Made by a program: the position numbers and the translations under genes
Shown: piece after piece, positions 55,101 to 62,572 of the stretch
Layout: each line of letters starts with the position of its first letter
How positions within the stretch are numbered: the stretch's first letter is position 1
Assembly (NCBI GenBank): GCA_013397455.1
Contig: VYZB01000116.1
Coordinates: 1,282,859 to 1,346,858 of the forward strand
Length of the DNA stretch: 64,000 nucleotides
From: Crotophaga sulcirostris
Taxonomy: Eukaryota > Chordata > Aves > Cuculiformes > Crotophagidae
Direction of reading: 5' to 3'
Notes under the pieces: generated by a model
Seen by the model: only the letters and a program-made list of their open reading frames with translations
Database searches by the model: none
What the model was told of the DNA's origin: nothing

Positions 55101-58100
55101 CTGTGAAATTTGGAAAAAAGACTACTTAATTATTTATTTATTTACTCACGTGCAAGTACTGGCATCCCTGTCTGAAACCACAGAAGAGAAAGAAAGAGAA
55201 AGAAAGATTCATAAGTCTGAAAATGAGTACTGGATTGTACTCTACTTACTTGAAGAGAAAGGTACAGACAAAGGCTGCAGAAGGCTGGATGTTCCATTTG
55301 GCAATGAGGAGGTACTGACGGAAGGCACCAGGGGAGCAGAGATGACCAAAGGAGGAATGGAAGTCATGGAGGTCAGAGACATGGGCGCTAACGGTGTGAT
55401 CGCAGACATTGACGTTGGCATGGACAGATTTGGCATGCTACCCATTCCTAGAGCAAAATCCAACAAGTCATAACGTAATACTGCAGAGGCTTCAGCAAGA
55501 AATTGGCTCCAATATGCCAGGTAGAAAATACACAACGCAAGTTGTGTTCAGAGATATAATGAGTTAAAATACATGCTTGTGTGTAATGTTTACTTTTCTC
55601 TATAGTTTAGACAAGACAACTCACAGCGGACAATGTACTAAAGAACTTGAATGAAAAAAAAATCCTTACAAATGATTCATTCTAAAGGAAGATTTTGTTA
55701 GTATTTCACTAAAGAGTAAGATCAAGTTTTCTATAATTGCAGCTATAACTAGTTCTTCAAGCCTTCCCAGGTCTGGCCTCTGAAAGAAATTTTAATCAAC
55801 TCAAAGCTTGTGACAATCCTGTATGAGGCAAAGCTGATCCTGTTTCTGAACTAAGTCTCTTCCAAGTGTTGGCCTTGGAAGATTCCATACGGGTGAAAAG
55901 TCTATACTTAGGGACTCATGCCCAGCAAATGGTTTGTTTAAGGCAATTGCCTGAAGATAATAAGGGCACTTGAATTACTGGCTGAATCTTGTGGAAGACA
56001 ACAGTGCAGATGCTATGATGGAAGGTTAATAGGAAGTAATCATATGCCAGCCACAGCTATCTATAAATGCAGGTACTTGCATGCAAACACACAAAATTTA
56101 CTGATGAGCTGACATTTTAAATCATGTCTGTAATTAATACATGCATATGTTTAATTTCAGCACTAATTTTGTAGTCCAGCTGAAGTCATTATGTATATTG
56201 TGTTCTACAAACCAACAGGCATGCACTGAAACCCAAAACACCATTAAAAAAGACGAAAAGAAGTTAAAATAATTATATTCGATTTATCATAAAACCAAAA
56301 TAAACAATCTGATTGATTTAGAAAAAAATATTTTAAATAAATGTTCTACCAAAACTTTGACCTTTACTAAGTTTAACTTCAAAACCCCGAGTATAAATAT
56401 GTGACTGAGTAGGAGGGAGACAAAAAAAGACCTTCGGTACGAGATGACAGCCTCTACGTCAGATGGCAAATGTGAATGGCCTTTTTGCATCTCATGTCAA
56501 AATTCAATAGGCATTTTTTGTTTATTATTAAATGTCTTTACAGTATGAAATTATCAAAAATGTCAAGACAGTGACTTTGTGAATTTCCTAACTCAGAATA
56601 TCCTTGGCTTTTTATACTCATTCACTCAACTGTCACAGTCAGGTTAATGCTTGTATTTGGCTGCAATTAACTGTGGGTTTTTACCTCTGAACACTAAGTA
56701 ATTATATATTCATAAGTACCAAAGCGAGCTGACATTAGTGGCGAAAGTACTGGAGCTTGCTTCATAACAGGAGGAAGAACTGCAGGCAAGTGCTGTCCTT
56801 GCAATTTCAGCTTTATGAGTTTCATGGCTATAGAGAATTCCTGCTGATCCATTTTTCCATCCTTGTTCAGGTCTGATAGGGTCCTTAAAAATAAGATAAA
56901 ATTAAATTTAAAAAGCCCACCAGGAAGAAATGTACAGTTCACTTTTGCACTTAATGAGAAGCTTTTCTATCAAATACTGCTTTTGTGTATTGAAGAACAA
57001 ACTCACCGCAACCATTTGTTAATTTTAAAACTTTTGACAACATTCAAACCCTCAGAAATTTGCAGATTGTAATTTTTCTAGTTTGCTAACCTTGTATTGA
57101 AAGTCAACATGGATTTCCACACCTAATGTTAGCTGCATTAATTATAATTATTATAATTCACTTGGTAGTTTTCTACAAGGTTCAGTTTTAAAGTTGCTGT
57201 GTATTTAATATTCAACACCTGAGAAAGCAGAAAAAGCAGTAGTAGCACTTGTTGCTACAGAAAGGCCTCTGCTATGCTGCTTTCTCTTTTATTAGCCAGA
57301 CTGATTATTTTAAATCAGTGTCTGCTATTGTGCTATTAATGCAAGAATCTGAAACAGGAGGATGCAGAAAGGTGCCTGCTAAAGGCACTACATGTCACTA
57401 TGAAAACTGCATTAATTCACAAAACAGCATGGGTTTGCTTAAGCCTGATATCCACACTGTCTTCTTTTGACACTTTTCCAAACAAGCTTGCATATATTTT
57501 CTGTTGTATTTAACAGTGCATACACAAACAGACAAAATTTCTGGTGAGGCAGAAAAACTGAAATCTTGTTAACACTTAAAAGTGTGAGGACCAGGCACAG
57601 GAATGTAAATAAAATTCAGAGAAAAGAAAACAATCAATATTAAAGCCACATTTTCCCTTTCATTACTTCTTTCTGTAGAAAACCTTAAGTTCTGATGCAA
57701 AAGTTTCCTCACTACTTTTTTCTATGCATGGTGTTAGTGTTGGGTTATAGGTTGGACTTGATGATCTCAGAGGTCTCTTCCAACCTGGTTATACTGTGAA
57801 ACTGTGAAACTTTAAGTGTCTGAAGAAGAAATGAACTTTGTATTTAGTTAGTTTCCTTAATAGTCTTTCACAAGTGAGTTGTTCTTGATTATTATAAGCC
57901 TCAACTCTGTGTTTTCTAGCACACACATCCTGATAACAATGCAGTACCCCAGAACAAACACAGTATTCCAGTAAAGACTCAGGAGTTACAAGGGAGACAA
58001 AGTCTGTTTCAAGAGTTGCAACCACCACATCGATGCTGCAAAGAACAACTCTTTTTCCAGTTCCCGTATCGCAGCACTGGCTGGTAACTTACAGTCTATT

Positions 58101-60534
58101 ACAACTGACTTTCGACTAGCATTTTCTGTGGTTTTAGATTTTTTTCCCTGTTTTCTATTTTCAGTACATTTTCCACCCCCAATTTAGTAGCATATAATTT
58201 TTCCCACGCTTAATCTTATTGTCGTTTTTTAGTGGCTGCTAGTATTTCAAACACCAATCAATTTGGCATATCCAGAAATTCATTAACCCATTATTCACCT
58301 CTTTTTCCCTAAAAATATTAAGACAAGGCTTAACAATTACCTTTGTGGCAGTCCAACACACACTATCCTCTACGAAAGCCTTGCAATTTATCATCACTTT
58401 TTGTTTCAAGCACTTACTACAGTTTAAAAAGATTGTGTTCAGTATGATCCAATTTGAATGAATATAAGAAAGACTTAGAAAAAATACTGCCTTTTAATTA
58501 AGTCTTAGTACATATATGGGCTCAATCCTTCCTCTAAATTTAGTAAAATTAGAACAATGATGCAGACAACACCCCTACTTTGACAGTTGAAAGCCTCTTT
58601 CAGACAACACAACATATCAAAGGCAGTATTTGAATGCTACGCACCTACCCTAAAGAAAAAAATAAATAAACAGTAAAGACCACCTTACCATATTTCAGCA
58701 AGGATTGAAGCTGGTAGACCTGATTGCAAAAAAAATGTACGTGCTTGATCACCTATGATAAAAAAGAGAGACAGACAGACTTACACTAGAGACACAGATT
58801 TTTCAGAAGACCTCAGCATTTTGTTGTGGGATAGAGTTTCAGAAGGAACCAGCATGCTGGTTGCCAAGGCTTCCAGTTTCAGACCACCTAACTCCTTCCC
58901 TGTTGACAATTGTCAGATACCCATGTATTCTGTAATCCCGAATTTTCGCTGTGAGATGTGAATTCAAATAGCTATAAAAACCTTTAACAGGTCACAAATT
59001 GACAGTTGCCAACAGTTTAATAGATGCAGGATTTAAAGAAGTAAAAATGTCTGAAAATTTCGTCCTGACCCAATTACTTTTACTGAAAAGTATGTGCATG
59101 ATACTTTTTTCCTTGTCCTTCATCCAACCTAACTTTAGCCAGTACTGCCTCTCTAGAAAAACTGGAAAAATAGTGTGTTCTAAATAATATTCTGTTCCAC
59201 CAGTATATCCACTATATTTCAGTATTTCAGGACAGGAATAGGAACTGTTGTGCAATTCCATGTCAAGTTCCACATCAGTTGGTGCTGATCATGCTCTTCA
59301 ACAGGCTCATAACAGAACATAAATGGTGGTGTTTATGCTAACCTATGAGTGAATTATAGATGCTTAAAGCTAAGACTTCAGGTTATTCTTTCAGCTCTTC
59401 CTTCCCTTATATTCAAACACAACCTTTTATTTCAAGCACTTGCCAAATAAATAATGAAGCCTGCAGATGTATGAGCAGGTAACAGCCCAGATGTGGCCTA
59501 AAGGCAGTCCCTGGGACTGCAGACTTTCTGGTTCATGGTAAACACCAGCCTCCCAGAGCTGTCTGGTCAAAGCAGGAGCTAAAAATGACTTAGCCAGATG
59601 TGTCCAAACAGACAACTGCCCACTGTTTCCTCAGTCTTTTTTGGACCAAAATGAGGAAAAGTAAGGGCAGTGGAGCCACCCACTAGGGCATTAGTAGAGT
59701 TAGGTAGATAGAGCTGCTCTTTAGTGCCCACTTGTACATGAAGAACAGGGCATTCTTAAATTAAGTCATCTTTGCTAGTGATATTGAGCCTTTTCTTCAT
59801 ATCACAAGCAGATTCTCAAATTGAAGAACTGCAAATTCTAAGGTGCACAGCAACATGACCCAATTGTTTCACAGAAGAATCAGTTGAATGCAACTAGAAC
59901 TGACAGCTGGCCACTGTAAAATGTCATTAGCTTATCCAGAGCTCACTGAAGGCCCAAGGGTTAATAAATTTCAAGCAGTCATTAACAAGGACAAGCTGTC
60001 AGCATCTCTCTCTCCCTGCCTCCTCTCCCAAAACAAAGATTATCTAACAGCACAGTATTCTCTAACACTGTTCAGACAGAGGAGAGCCACTTCTGCTGTC
60101 TCTGGCGTCACTCGCCACAATAGCTACTGTAAGTGCTCCTTGGCAGCCTCCCATCTACACACAGATTTTGCCTGATACTCTCTGGATTTTGAAACTAGAC
60201 AGAATGACTGCACTTAACTGCTGCCTGCAGAAGTGATGGGGTTAATAGAAGAGCACTCCTGTGCCAGAGTTTAGCCTAAAGCTTGTAGAAGTTTAGTAAC
60301 AACAGGTGGCTGTTTGCCCAAAGAGCATGGTTATTAGTCACACAACAAAGGGCTAGAAATAGTATGTTGTGTTCAAACTGTTTCACAAAGATACTTATGT
60401 GTACAGAGAAGTTAATGTGTAATGCAGAATATCAGACCAACCTGTAATGTAGCCTCCTGTGGGTTTAAGGCTATCAAATTGCTTGTCATGCTTGGCCCGC
60501 TCTTCGGAGGTGATGGCCCATATGTTTGGCCCTC
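9954..60534 (-). CDS. ITSN2: Intersectin-2, long isoform (37 coding exons; first coding exon missing)
   Basis: Intersectin-2 is a cytoplasmic scaffold of clathrin-mediated endocytosis and an exchange factor for Cdc42. The exons encode, in order, two EH domains (bind NPF motifs), a Glu/Arg/Gln-rich coiled coil, five SH3 domains (bind proline-rich partners such as dynamin, synaptojanin and N-WASP), then DH, PH and C2 domains. ITSN2 rather than ITSN1 is chosen from '[12 protein letters not shown]', 'GSMPNLSMP', '[11 protein letters not shown]' and '[17 protein letters not shown]'. All 37 exons have AG acceptors and GT donors, and phases agree throughout. The sum is 5255 nt, about 1750 residues plus roughly ten missing at the N-terminus; human ITSN2 is about 1697 as I recall, and much of the excess lies before SH3A. 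No frameshift or stop was found. Confidence 0.97.
11224..11397 (-). CDS. ITSN2: ITSN2 window exon 36: C2 core
   Basis: 174 nt encode '[17 protein letters not shown]', '[17 protein letters not shown]' and 'FDRDQFSPD', the C2 loops that in other C2 domains bind calcium or phospholipid. Donor gtaagc. Confidence 0.97.
11526..11785 (+). mobile_element. CR1 LINE fragment (antisense to ITSN2)
   Basis: Landmarks in order: 'ggcctcaagtt', 'caggggaggtttagattggg', 'attggaacaggctgcccagg' and 'gatgatcttagaggtctttt'. It lies in an ITSN2 intron and ends 'tgaactctacgat', the worn octamer tail. Confidence 0.92.
11954..12037 (-). CDS. ITSN2: ITSN2 window exon 35: start of C2
   Basis: 84 nt encode '[20 protein letters not shown]' and 'LKACKPNG'. 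Acceptor tgttcacag, donor gtaagc. Confidence 0.96.
12200..12282 (-). CDS. ITSN2: ITSN2 window exon 34: PH C-terminal helix
   Basis: 83 nt encode '[19 protein letters not shown]' and 'KKREKAYQ'. The Trp is the invariant PH helix residue. Acceptor ctttgcag, donor gtacct. Confidence 0.96.
12824..12945 (-). CDS. ITSN2: ITSN2 window exon 33: PH domain
   Basis: 122 nt encode '[20 protein letters not shown]', '[13 protein letters not shown]' and 'DNINE'. Acceptor tctttcag, donor gtgagt. Confidence 0.97.
13644..13856 (-). CDS. ITSN2: ITSN2 window exon 32: PH domain, first part
   Basis: 213 nt, 71 whole codons. It encodes '[20 protein letters not shown]', '[16 protein letters not shown]' and 'QFKMYKM'. 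The last residue is Met where intersectins I recall have Thr. Donor gtgagt. Confidence 0.96.
14573..15133. other. Assembly gap (561 N)
   Basis: A run of N within the ITSN2 intron between DH and PH. The flanking exons join in frame and match the family without a missing segment. The true length of the missing DNA is unknown. Confidence 0.99.
15197..15364 (-). CDS. ITSN2: ITSN2 window exon 31: DH end
   Basis: 168 nt, 56 whole codons. It encodes '[20 protein letters not shown]', '[16 protein letters not shown]' and 'HVQCEGLAE'. The donor (gtagga) is 62 bases from the assembly gap; the next exon follows directly in the protein, so no coding sequence is lost. Confidence 0.97.
15537..15635 (-). 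CDS. ITSN2: ITSN2 window exon 30: DH core helix
   Basis: 99 nt, 33 whole codons. It encodes '[16 protein letters not shown]' and '[13 protein letters not shown]', the most conserved DH helix, which contacts the GTPase. Donor gtgagt. Confidence 0.97.
16485..16668 (-). CDS. ITSN2: ITSN2 window exon 29: DH
   Basis: 184 nt encode '[20 protein letters not shown]', '[19 protein letters not shown]' and 'DFKDYLK'. Acceptor cctcttcag, donor gtatca. Confidence 0.97.
17252..17358 (-). CDS. ITSN2: ITSN2 window exon 28: DH
   Basis: 107 nt encode '[17 protein letters not shown]' and '[16 protein letters not shown]'. Donor gtgagt. Confidence 0.96.
18252..18373 (-). CDS. ITSN2: ITSN2 window exon 27: start of DH domain
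   Basis: 122 nt encode '[20 protein letters not shown]', '[15 protein letters not shown]' and 'VLE', the first DH helix. Acceptor ttcttgtag, donor gtgaga. Confidence 0.96.
18374..30385 (-). other. ITSN2: 12 kb ITSN2 intron between SH3E and DH
   Basis: Bounded by two confident exons. It holds a CR1 copy (25933-26195) and two locally GC-richer blocks near 19800-20250 and 21600-22050. The remainder is AT-rich and I recognise no gene in it. Confidence 0.85.
25933..26195 (-). mobile_element. CR1 LINE fragment (sense to ITSN2)
   Basis: The plus strand reads 'catagaatcatagaatggtt', 'ggaagggaccttaaagatca', 'cttgaacacctccagggatg' and 'ggcaacctgtgccagtgcct', the reverse complement of a CR1 3' end. 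Two octamer tail units remain. Confidence 0.95.
30386..30577 (-). CDS. ITSN2: ITSN2 window exon 26: SH3E
   Basis: 192 nt encode '[19 protein letters not shown]', 'DADWWQGEI' and '[19 protein letters not shown]'. Donor gtaagc. This is the last exon before the 12 kb intron separating the scaffold from the exchange-factor module. Confidence 0.97.
30748..31062 (-). mobile_element. CR1 LINE fragment (sense to ITSN2)
   Basis: The plus strand shows 'aaggttggaaaagaccttta', 'agtccaaccatcagcccaac', 'ggcagcctgttccaatgctt' and 'cacaacttgaggccatttct'. It is the same subfamily type as the 11.5 kb copy and lies in the intron before SH3E. Confidence 0.93.
31876..32245 (-). mobile_element. CR1 LINE fragment (sense to ITSN2)
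   Basis: About 370 bp of CR1 3' region: 'gatcatccaattccaactcc', 'gggcaacctgtgccagtgcc', 'ataaagagcctctccccagc' and 'ctataaggtctccctggaac'. It ends about 110 bp before the donor of ITSN2 window exon 25. Confidence 0.95.
32354..32450 (-). CDS. ITSN2: ITSN2 window exon 25: SH3D end and linker
   Basis: 97 nt encode '[20 protein letters not shown]' and a Ser/Thr/Ala tail. The donor is gtgaaa, followed by an A-run on this strand. Confidence 0.94.
34145..34266 (-). CDS. ITSN2: ITSN2 window exon 24: SH3D, first part
   Basis: 122 nt encode '[19 protein letters not shown]' and 'SGWWQGELQ'. Acceptor atctcttcag, donor gtaatt. Confidence 0.96.
34454..34499 (-). CDS. ITSN2: ITSN2 window exon 23: short linker exon
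   Basis: 46 nt encode '[15 protein letters not shown]' and the first base of Glu. Acceptor tctttgtag, donor gtaagt. Confidence 0.92.
34819..34985 (-). CDS. ITSN2: ITSN2 window exon 22: SH3C
   Basis: 167 nt encode '[17 protein letters not shown]', 'GEWWTGSI' and '[14 protein letters not shown]', a complete SH3 domain. Acceptor tttgcacag, donor gtgagt. Confidence 0.97.
35895..35959 (-). CDS. ITSN2: ITSN2 window exon 21: SH3B-SH3C linker
   Basis: 65 nt encode '[20 protein letters not shown]'. The terminal Glu codon is split across the next intron. Acceptor tctttctgcag, donor gtaaga. Confidence 0.93.
36776..36981 (-). CDS. ITSN2: ITSN2 window exon 20: SH3B
   Basis: 206 nt encode a whole SH3 domain: '[19 protein letters not shown]', 'ENWWFGEV' and '[11 protein letters not shown]'. 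Acceptor cttaacag, donor gtaagt. Confidence 0.96.
37493..37637 (-). CDS. ITSN2: ITSN2 window exon 19: SH3A-SH3B linker
   Basis: 145 nt; Ser/Pro-rich linker with '[17 protein letters not shown]' and '[12 protein letters not shown]'. Acceptor aatttgcag, donor gtaggg. Confidence 0.94.
37929..38104 (-). CDS. ITSN2: ITSN2 window exon 18: SH3A, second half, and linker
   Basis: 176 nt encode '[18 protein letters not shown]' and '[11 protein letters not shown]', then a Ser/Pro/Leu linker. In ITSN1 a neuronal microexon falls at this point in SH3A; here the equivalent residues are part of this exon. Confidence 0.96.
39607..39728 (-). CDS. ITSN2: ITSN2 window exon 17: SH3A, first half
   Basis: 122 nt encode '[20 protein letters not shown]' and 'AGDIIQ', with the ALYxF ligand-binding motif of SH3 domains. 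Acceptor atcctttcag, donor gtaaga. Confidence 0.96.
40812..41248 (-). CDS. ITSN2: ITSN2 window exon 16: long charged linker before SH3A
   Basis: 437 nt, the largest coding exon. It continues the coiled coil with Glu/Lys/Gln/Arg-rich heptads, then '[20 protein letters not shown]' just before SH3A. The matching human ITSN2 stretch is much shorter as I recall it, whereas ITSN1 has a similar Leu/Phe...AP-W segment. Acceptor cctttctttcag, donor gtaatc. Confidence 0.93.
41249..43319 (-). other. ITSN2: ITSN2 intron with one CR1 tail
   Basis: A 2.1 kb intron between two confident exons. Apart from a CR1 tail at 41325-41403 I recognise nothing in it. Confidence 0.85.
41325..41403 (+). mobile_element. 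CR1 LINE 3' tail, short
   Basis: 'gttggactggatgatcttag', 'aggtcttctccaaccttaat' and a worn octamer tail ('gactccatgatgctatgact'). Confidence 0.88.
43320..43456 (-). CDS. ITSN2: ITSN2 window exon 15: coiled coil
   Basis: 137 nt encode '[19 protein letters not shown]' and a basic helix ending 'LEDEAA'. Acceptor cctccgtag, donor gtacca. Confidence 0.94.
43457..46201 (-). other. ITSN2: ITSN2 intron, AT-rich, with one CR1 fragment
   Basis: A 2.7 kb intron in the coiled-coil region. A CR1 piece lies at 44586-44690; nothing else was recognised. Confidence 0.85.
44586..44690 (-). mobile_element. CR1 LINE fragment, short (sense to ITSN2)
   Basis: The plus strand reads 'attgggttggaaggaacctt', 'aaagatcatcagttccagcc' and 'gcatccaacctggccttgaa', a reverse-complement CR1 3' end cut short. 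Confidence 0.88.
46202..46341 (-). CDS. ITSN2: ITSN2 window exon 14: coiled coil
   Basis: 140 nt encode '[19 protein letters not shown]' and end 'FNSQLK'. Acceptor ccttatgcag, donor gtacgt. Confidence 0.95.
46920..47007 (-). CDS. ITSN2: ITSN2 window exon 13: coiled coil
   Basis: 88 nt encode '[20 protein letters not shown]'. Acceptor atctacag, donor gtaagt. Confidence 0.94.
47832..47972 (-). CDS. ITSN2: ITSN2 window exon 12: coiled coil
   Basis: 141 nt, 47 whole codons. It encodes '[13 protein letters not shown]' and ends 'VKQLQQQLQ'. Acceptor ctttctag, donor gtatgt. Confidence 0.95.
48203..48352 (-). CDS. ITSN2: ITSN2 window exon 11: coiled coil
   Basis: 150 nt, 50 whole codons. It encodes '[20 protein letters not shown]' and ends 'LELEAL'. 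Donor gtaaga after CTA. Confidence 0.95.
49058..49320 (-). CDS. ITSN2: ITSN2 window exon 10: coiled coil (KLERQ region)
   Basis: 263 nt encode '[20 protein letters not shown]' and then long runs rich in Glu, Arg and Gln ('[17 protein letters not shown]'). Coiled coil used for oligomerisation and partner binding. The donor is gttgtt, weaker than its neighbours. Confidence 0.96.
50282..50367 (-). CDS. ITSN2: ITSN2 window exon 9: EH2-coiled-coil linker
   Basis: 86 nt encode '[19 protein letters not shown]'. Acceptor ccctccag, donor gtaaca. Confidence 0.93.
50461..50598 (-). CDS. ITSN2: ITSN2 window exon 8: EH2 EF-hand and end
   Basis: 138 nt encode the EF-hand loop '[13 protein letters not shown]', '[17 protein letters not shown]' and 'LVPPSFR'. 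Acceptor ctgtgcag, donor gtatgt. Confidence 0.96.
52397..52460 (-). CDS. ITSN2: ITSN2 window exon 7: EH2 middle
   Basis: 64 nt encode '[19 protein letters not shown]' and 'IW'. Acceptor cactaag, donor gtaagt. Confidence 0.96.
53741..53883 (-). CDS. ITSN2: ITSN2 window exon 6: linker end and EH2 start
   Basis: 143 nt encode a Ser/Ala-rich stretch, '[19 protein letters not shown]' and 'SMSGYLS'. Acceptor attatag, donor gtgagt. An A-rich and GAAA repeat tract (53896-54001) lies just upstream of the acceptor. Confidence 0.96.
53896..54001. repeat. A-rich tract with (GAAA)n, just upstream of ITSN2 window exon 6
   Basis: 53896-53970 is A-rich with scattered C, and 53971-54001 is mainly GAAA/AAAG units. 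On the gene's strand it is a T- and TTTC-rich pyrimidine stretch ending about 12 bases from the exon 6 acceptor. Confidence 0.9.
54871..54967 (-). CDS. ITSN2: ITSN2 window exon 5: linker
   Basis: 97 nt; acceptor tgtttcag, donor gtatga. It encodes '[16 protein letters not shown]' and '[11 protein letters not shown]', a conserved ITSN2 linker motif. Confidence 0.95.
55150..55167 (-). CDS. ITSN2: Candidate 18-nt cassette microexon of ITSN2
   Basis: On the gene's strand a long pyrimidine tract and 'tttcagacag' precede ggatgccagtacttgcac, followed by gtgagt. Eighteen bases keep the frame, adding residues around 'RMPVLAP' in place of one Thr. The upstream intron is 82 nt. Skipping restores the known linker, so inclusion would be alternative. 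Splice signals are strong; transcription is unproven. Confidence 0.4.
55250..55447 (-). CDS. ITSN2: ITSN2 window exon 4: linker between EH domains
   Basis: 198 nt encode '[11 protein letters not shown]', a Met/Ser/Thr/Pro-rich low-complexity stretch and '[18 protein letters not shown]'. Donor gtaagt. It can join 54967 directly (giving 'SSSTLPH', the mammalian-type junction) or a candidate microexon first. Confidence 0.94.
56720..56883 (-). CDS. ITSN2: ITSN2 window exon 3: EH1 EF-hand and end
   Basis: 164 nt. It encodes the EF-hand loop '[13 protein letters not shown]', then '[12 protein letters not shown]' and a Pro-rich exit. Acceptor atttttaag, donor gtactt. Confidence 0.96.
56884..58688 (-). 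other. ITSN2: ITSN2 intron within EH1, one CR1 tail
   Basis: A 1.8 kb intron. A CR1 tail lies at 57727-57808; the remainder is AT-rich and unrecognised. Confidence 0.85.
57727..57808 (+). mobile_element. CR1 LINE 3' tail, short
   Basis: 'gttggacttgatgatctcag', 'aggtctcttccaacctggtt' and a worn octamer tail ('actgtgaaactgtgaaac'). Confidence 0.88.
58689..58752 (-). CDS. ITSN2: ITSN2 window exon 2: EH1 middle
   Basis: 64 nt encode '[20 protein letters not shown]' plus part of the conserved Trp that lines the NPF pocket. Length and phase are the same as the EH2 exon at 52397-52460. Confidence 0.95.
58753..60441 (-). other. ITSN2: ITSN2 intron within EH1, nothing recognised
   Basis: 1.7 kb between two EH1 exons. 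No exon, repeat or RNA gene was recognised. Confidence 0.8.
60442..60534 (-). CDS. ITSN2: ITSN2 window exon 1: EH1, first part
   Basis: 93 nt; acceptor tattag, donor gttggt (not the usual gtragt). It encodes '[18 protein letters not shown]' and 'GGYIT'. It enters at the second base of a codon, so a short upstream exon with the start codon must exist; I did not find it. Confidence 0.95.
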
Positions 60535-62157
60535 CTAATAAAAAAATTTAAAAAAAAACAGAAATGAAACAGATTGAACACTTTTAAAAATAAGGCACGT
60601 CACTTACGAAATAAAAGCTTGGCTTCTGGAGAGACAAAGTTAGATCTAGACACACCCAGCTCCTACCAGTTTGGCAAGGATGTTATGAAACCCAGACCTG
60701 CTTCCCAGATGTGCCAGCACTCGCTGAGACAATTCCTCAGCTACGCTGCTTCACACTCAGCTTTGCAGACAAGCTCTGTCCTCCTTCAGAGCTGGTGCAA
60801 AGCAGTTTCCTGTCACTGCTGACTGTTTGCAGCCCAGGCAGGATGCACATTGCTCCTTGTACCCTGTGTGAACCAAATGCTCCACTGGTTCACCAGTAAA
60901 CAAATGGGATTCAATGTCACTTAAAGGTTCGCATGCAGAGGGCTGACACCCTACAGCTGCCAAACAGGCTCACGCATCATTGCTGATAATCTAAAATCAA
61001 AACTGCAGCTGCTTACAAAAATATATTGTTTTTCTCTGTCAAAGGAGTAACATTCTGCGTTATTTTGTTGGGTTTTTTTTCCAAACAGTGTACAATTTCA
61101 ACTCACCATTTTTCAACGCTTAACAAAAAAAAAAAAACAAACAGGTATCAAATATTACAGCCTCAAAGTAACAAAGAGAAATAGCAAGGAATAATCATGT
61201 TTACAGAGCTGTGCTGATATGCCAGGCAGAACCAGGGTGACTTTCGGAAGCGTTTCAACCTGCTGTATAAAGGTCAGGGCGTGTGTCCTTTGCAGGAAAA
61301 ACAGTTTGCCAGAAATAATTGGGTTTGGTCTTTAAGCAGGGGGAAGTTTGAGTTGGGAAGTTCTTGACAAATATCCAATTTTTCAAATCAATGAATGCAA
61401 AATTCTGAATGGAAACCCCCAAAACAGCACTGAAAGGTCATTACTTTAATAAACACCTTTAAAAATACATTCTTTTGAGCATTACCACTTCCAAAGAACT
61501 TTTAATCTGTTCTCCAAGTATTTTTATTGCTCACTATAATACAGTCAGGGACTAAATAATTCTTCTAATAAGATATTAATAAGTTGCTTTAAAAACCCCA
61601 GCGCTTCGAAAGAAACTTACTATAAAATGCTTCCTCCTTTCCTACATAAACCTAATTTCAAAGCTTTGTACCTACAAAATTTCAACAGTTCTTTTCACTG
61701 TTTTTCAGAGTAATAATAAAGCTAACAGATTGCAAGCTGAAGAACATACCAATACACATACATTAACGATGTTTGTCACCTTGTCTGTGTTTATCCTGAT
61801 ATGCAAACACATTTTTGAAGAAGACCTAATGTCTCCTCTTAAGGAGGTCCTGTTAAAACCATCGTTCTCCTTTCATATTTACAAATTGAATTATTTACCC
61901 CTGCTGCTTAACAGGAAAATAGAAATAGTTAAAAGAACAAAACAAAACAAACCAGAAACTCTCTAGAAACATGAATGACAAAAGCATTGGGAAGGCATTA
62001 GGATATAACCTCTAAGCACCTGAATTTGGAGTTTTCCTTCCCTGTCTTCAGGATTTTCTGGTTTTGTGTGTGTACCCCCTCAATGAAAGGGTCTTCTTGC
62101 AGGCTGCACACAATACTGCACTTTAAGAATTTTCTATCTCCCTTCTAATTAAAGGGG

Positions 62158-62213
62158 TCTAAATAAATCTAGATCAGATACCAATAGCAAATCTAAATAA
62201 ATCTAAATCAGAT
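62158..62213. repeat. 22-bp direct repeat, two copies 12 bp apart
   Basis: The word beginning tctaaataaatct occurs at 62158-62179 and 62192-62213, differing by one base. AT-rich local duplication. Confidence 0.8.
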
Positions 62214-62572
62214 GGCTAAAAGTTGATGGGCAGTACAAGTACTGCTATAATACACAAATAAGGACAACTTACGCCCAATGGAAAGATTAGAATGGTACTC
62301 AAGTATTTTTAAAATGTTAGTTTTAATATACAAATGGAAAGTGCATAATGTGGTTAATGCTCATAGAAACTATCATGACAAGATGAAGAAGTCCTAAAGC
62401 TGTCAAGCAGAAAACTTGCCTAATTTTTTCCTTTATAGAAAATAAAATATTAGCAACATTACATTTTCATGAATGTAATGTTTTGAAGCAGGTAGCTACA
62501 ATGTTCCTCAGCTTCTTATAAACAATGACAGAAGGATTAAGACCACCACAAAATATTCATGTGGCCAGTGAC

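Noticed and set aside
60601..60660. Possible ITSN2 first coding exon upstream of 60534 (cttac donor-like sites at about 60604, 61620 and 62271)
   Set aside because: None is preceded by an ATG and residues resembling the intersectin-2 N-terminus.
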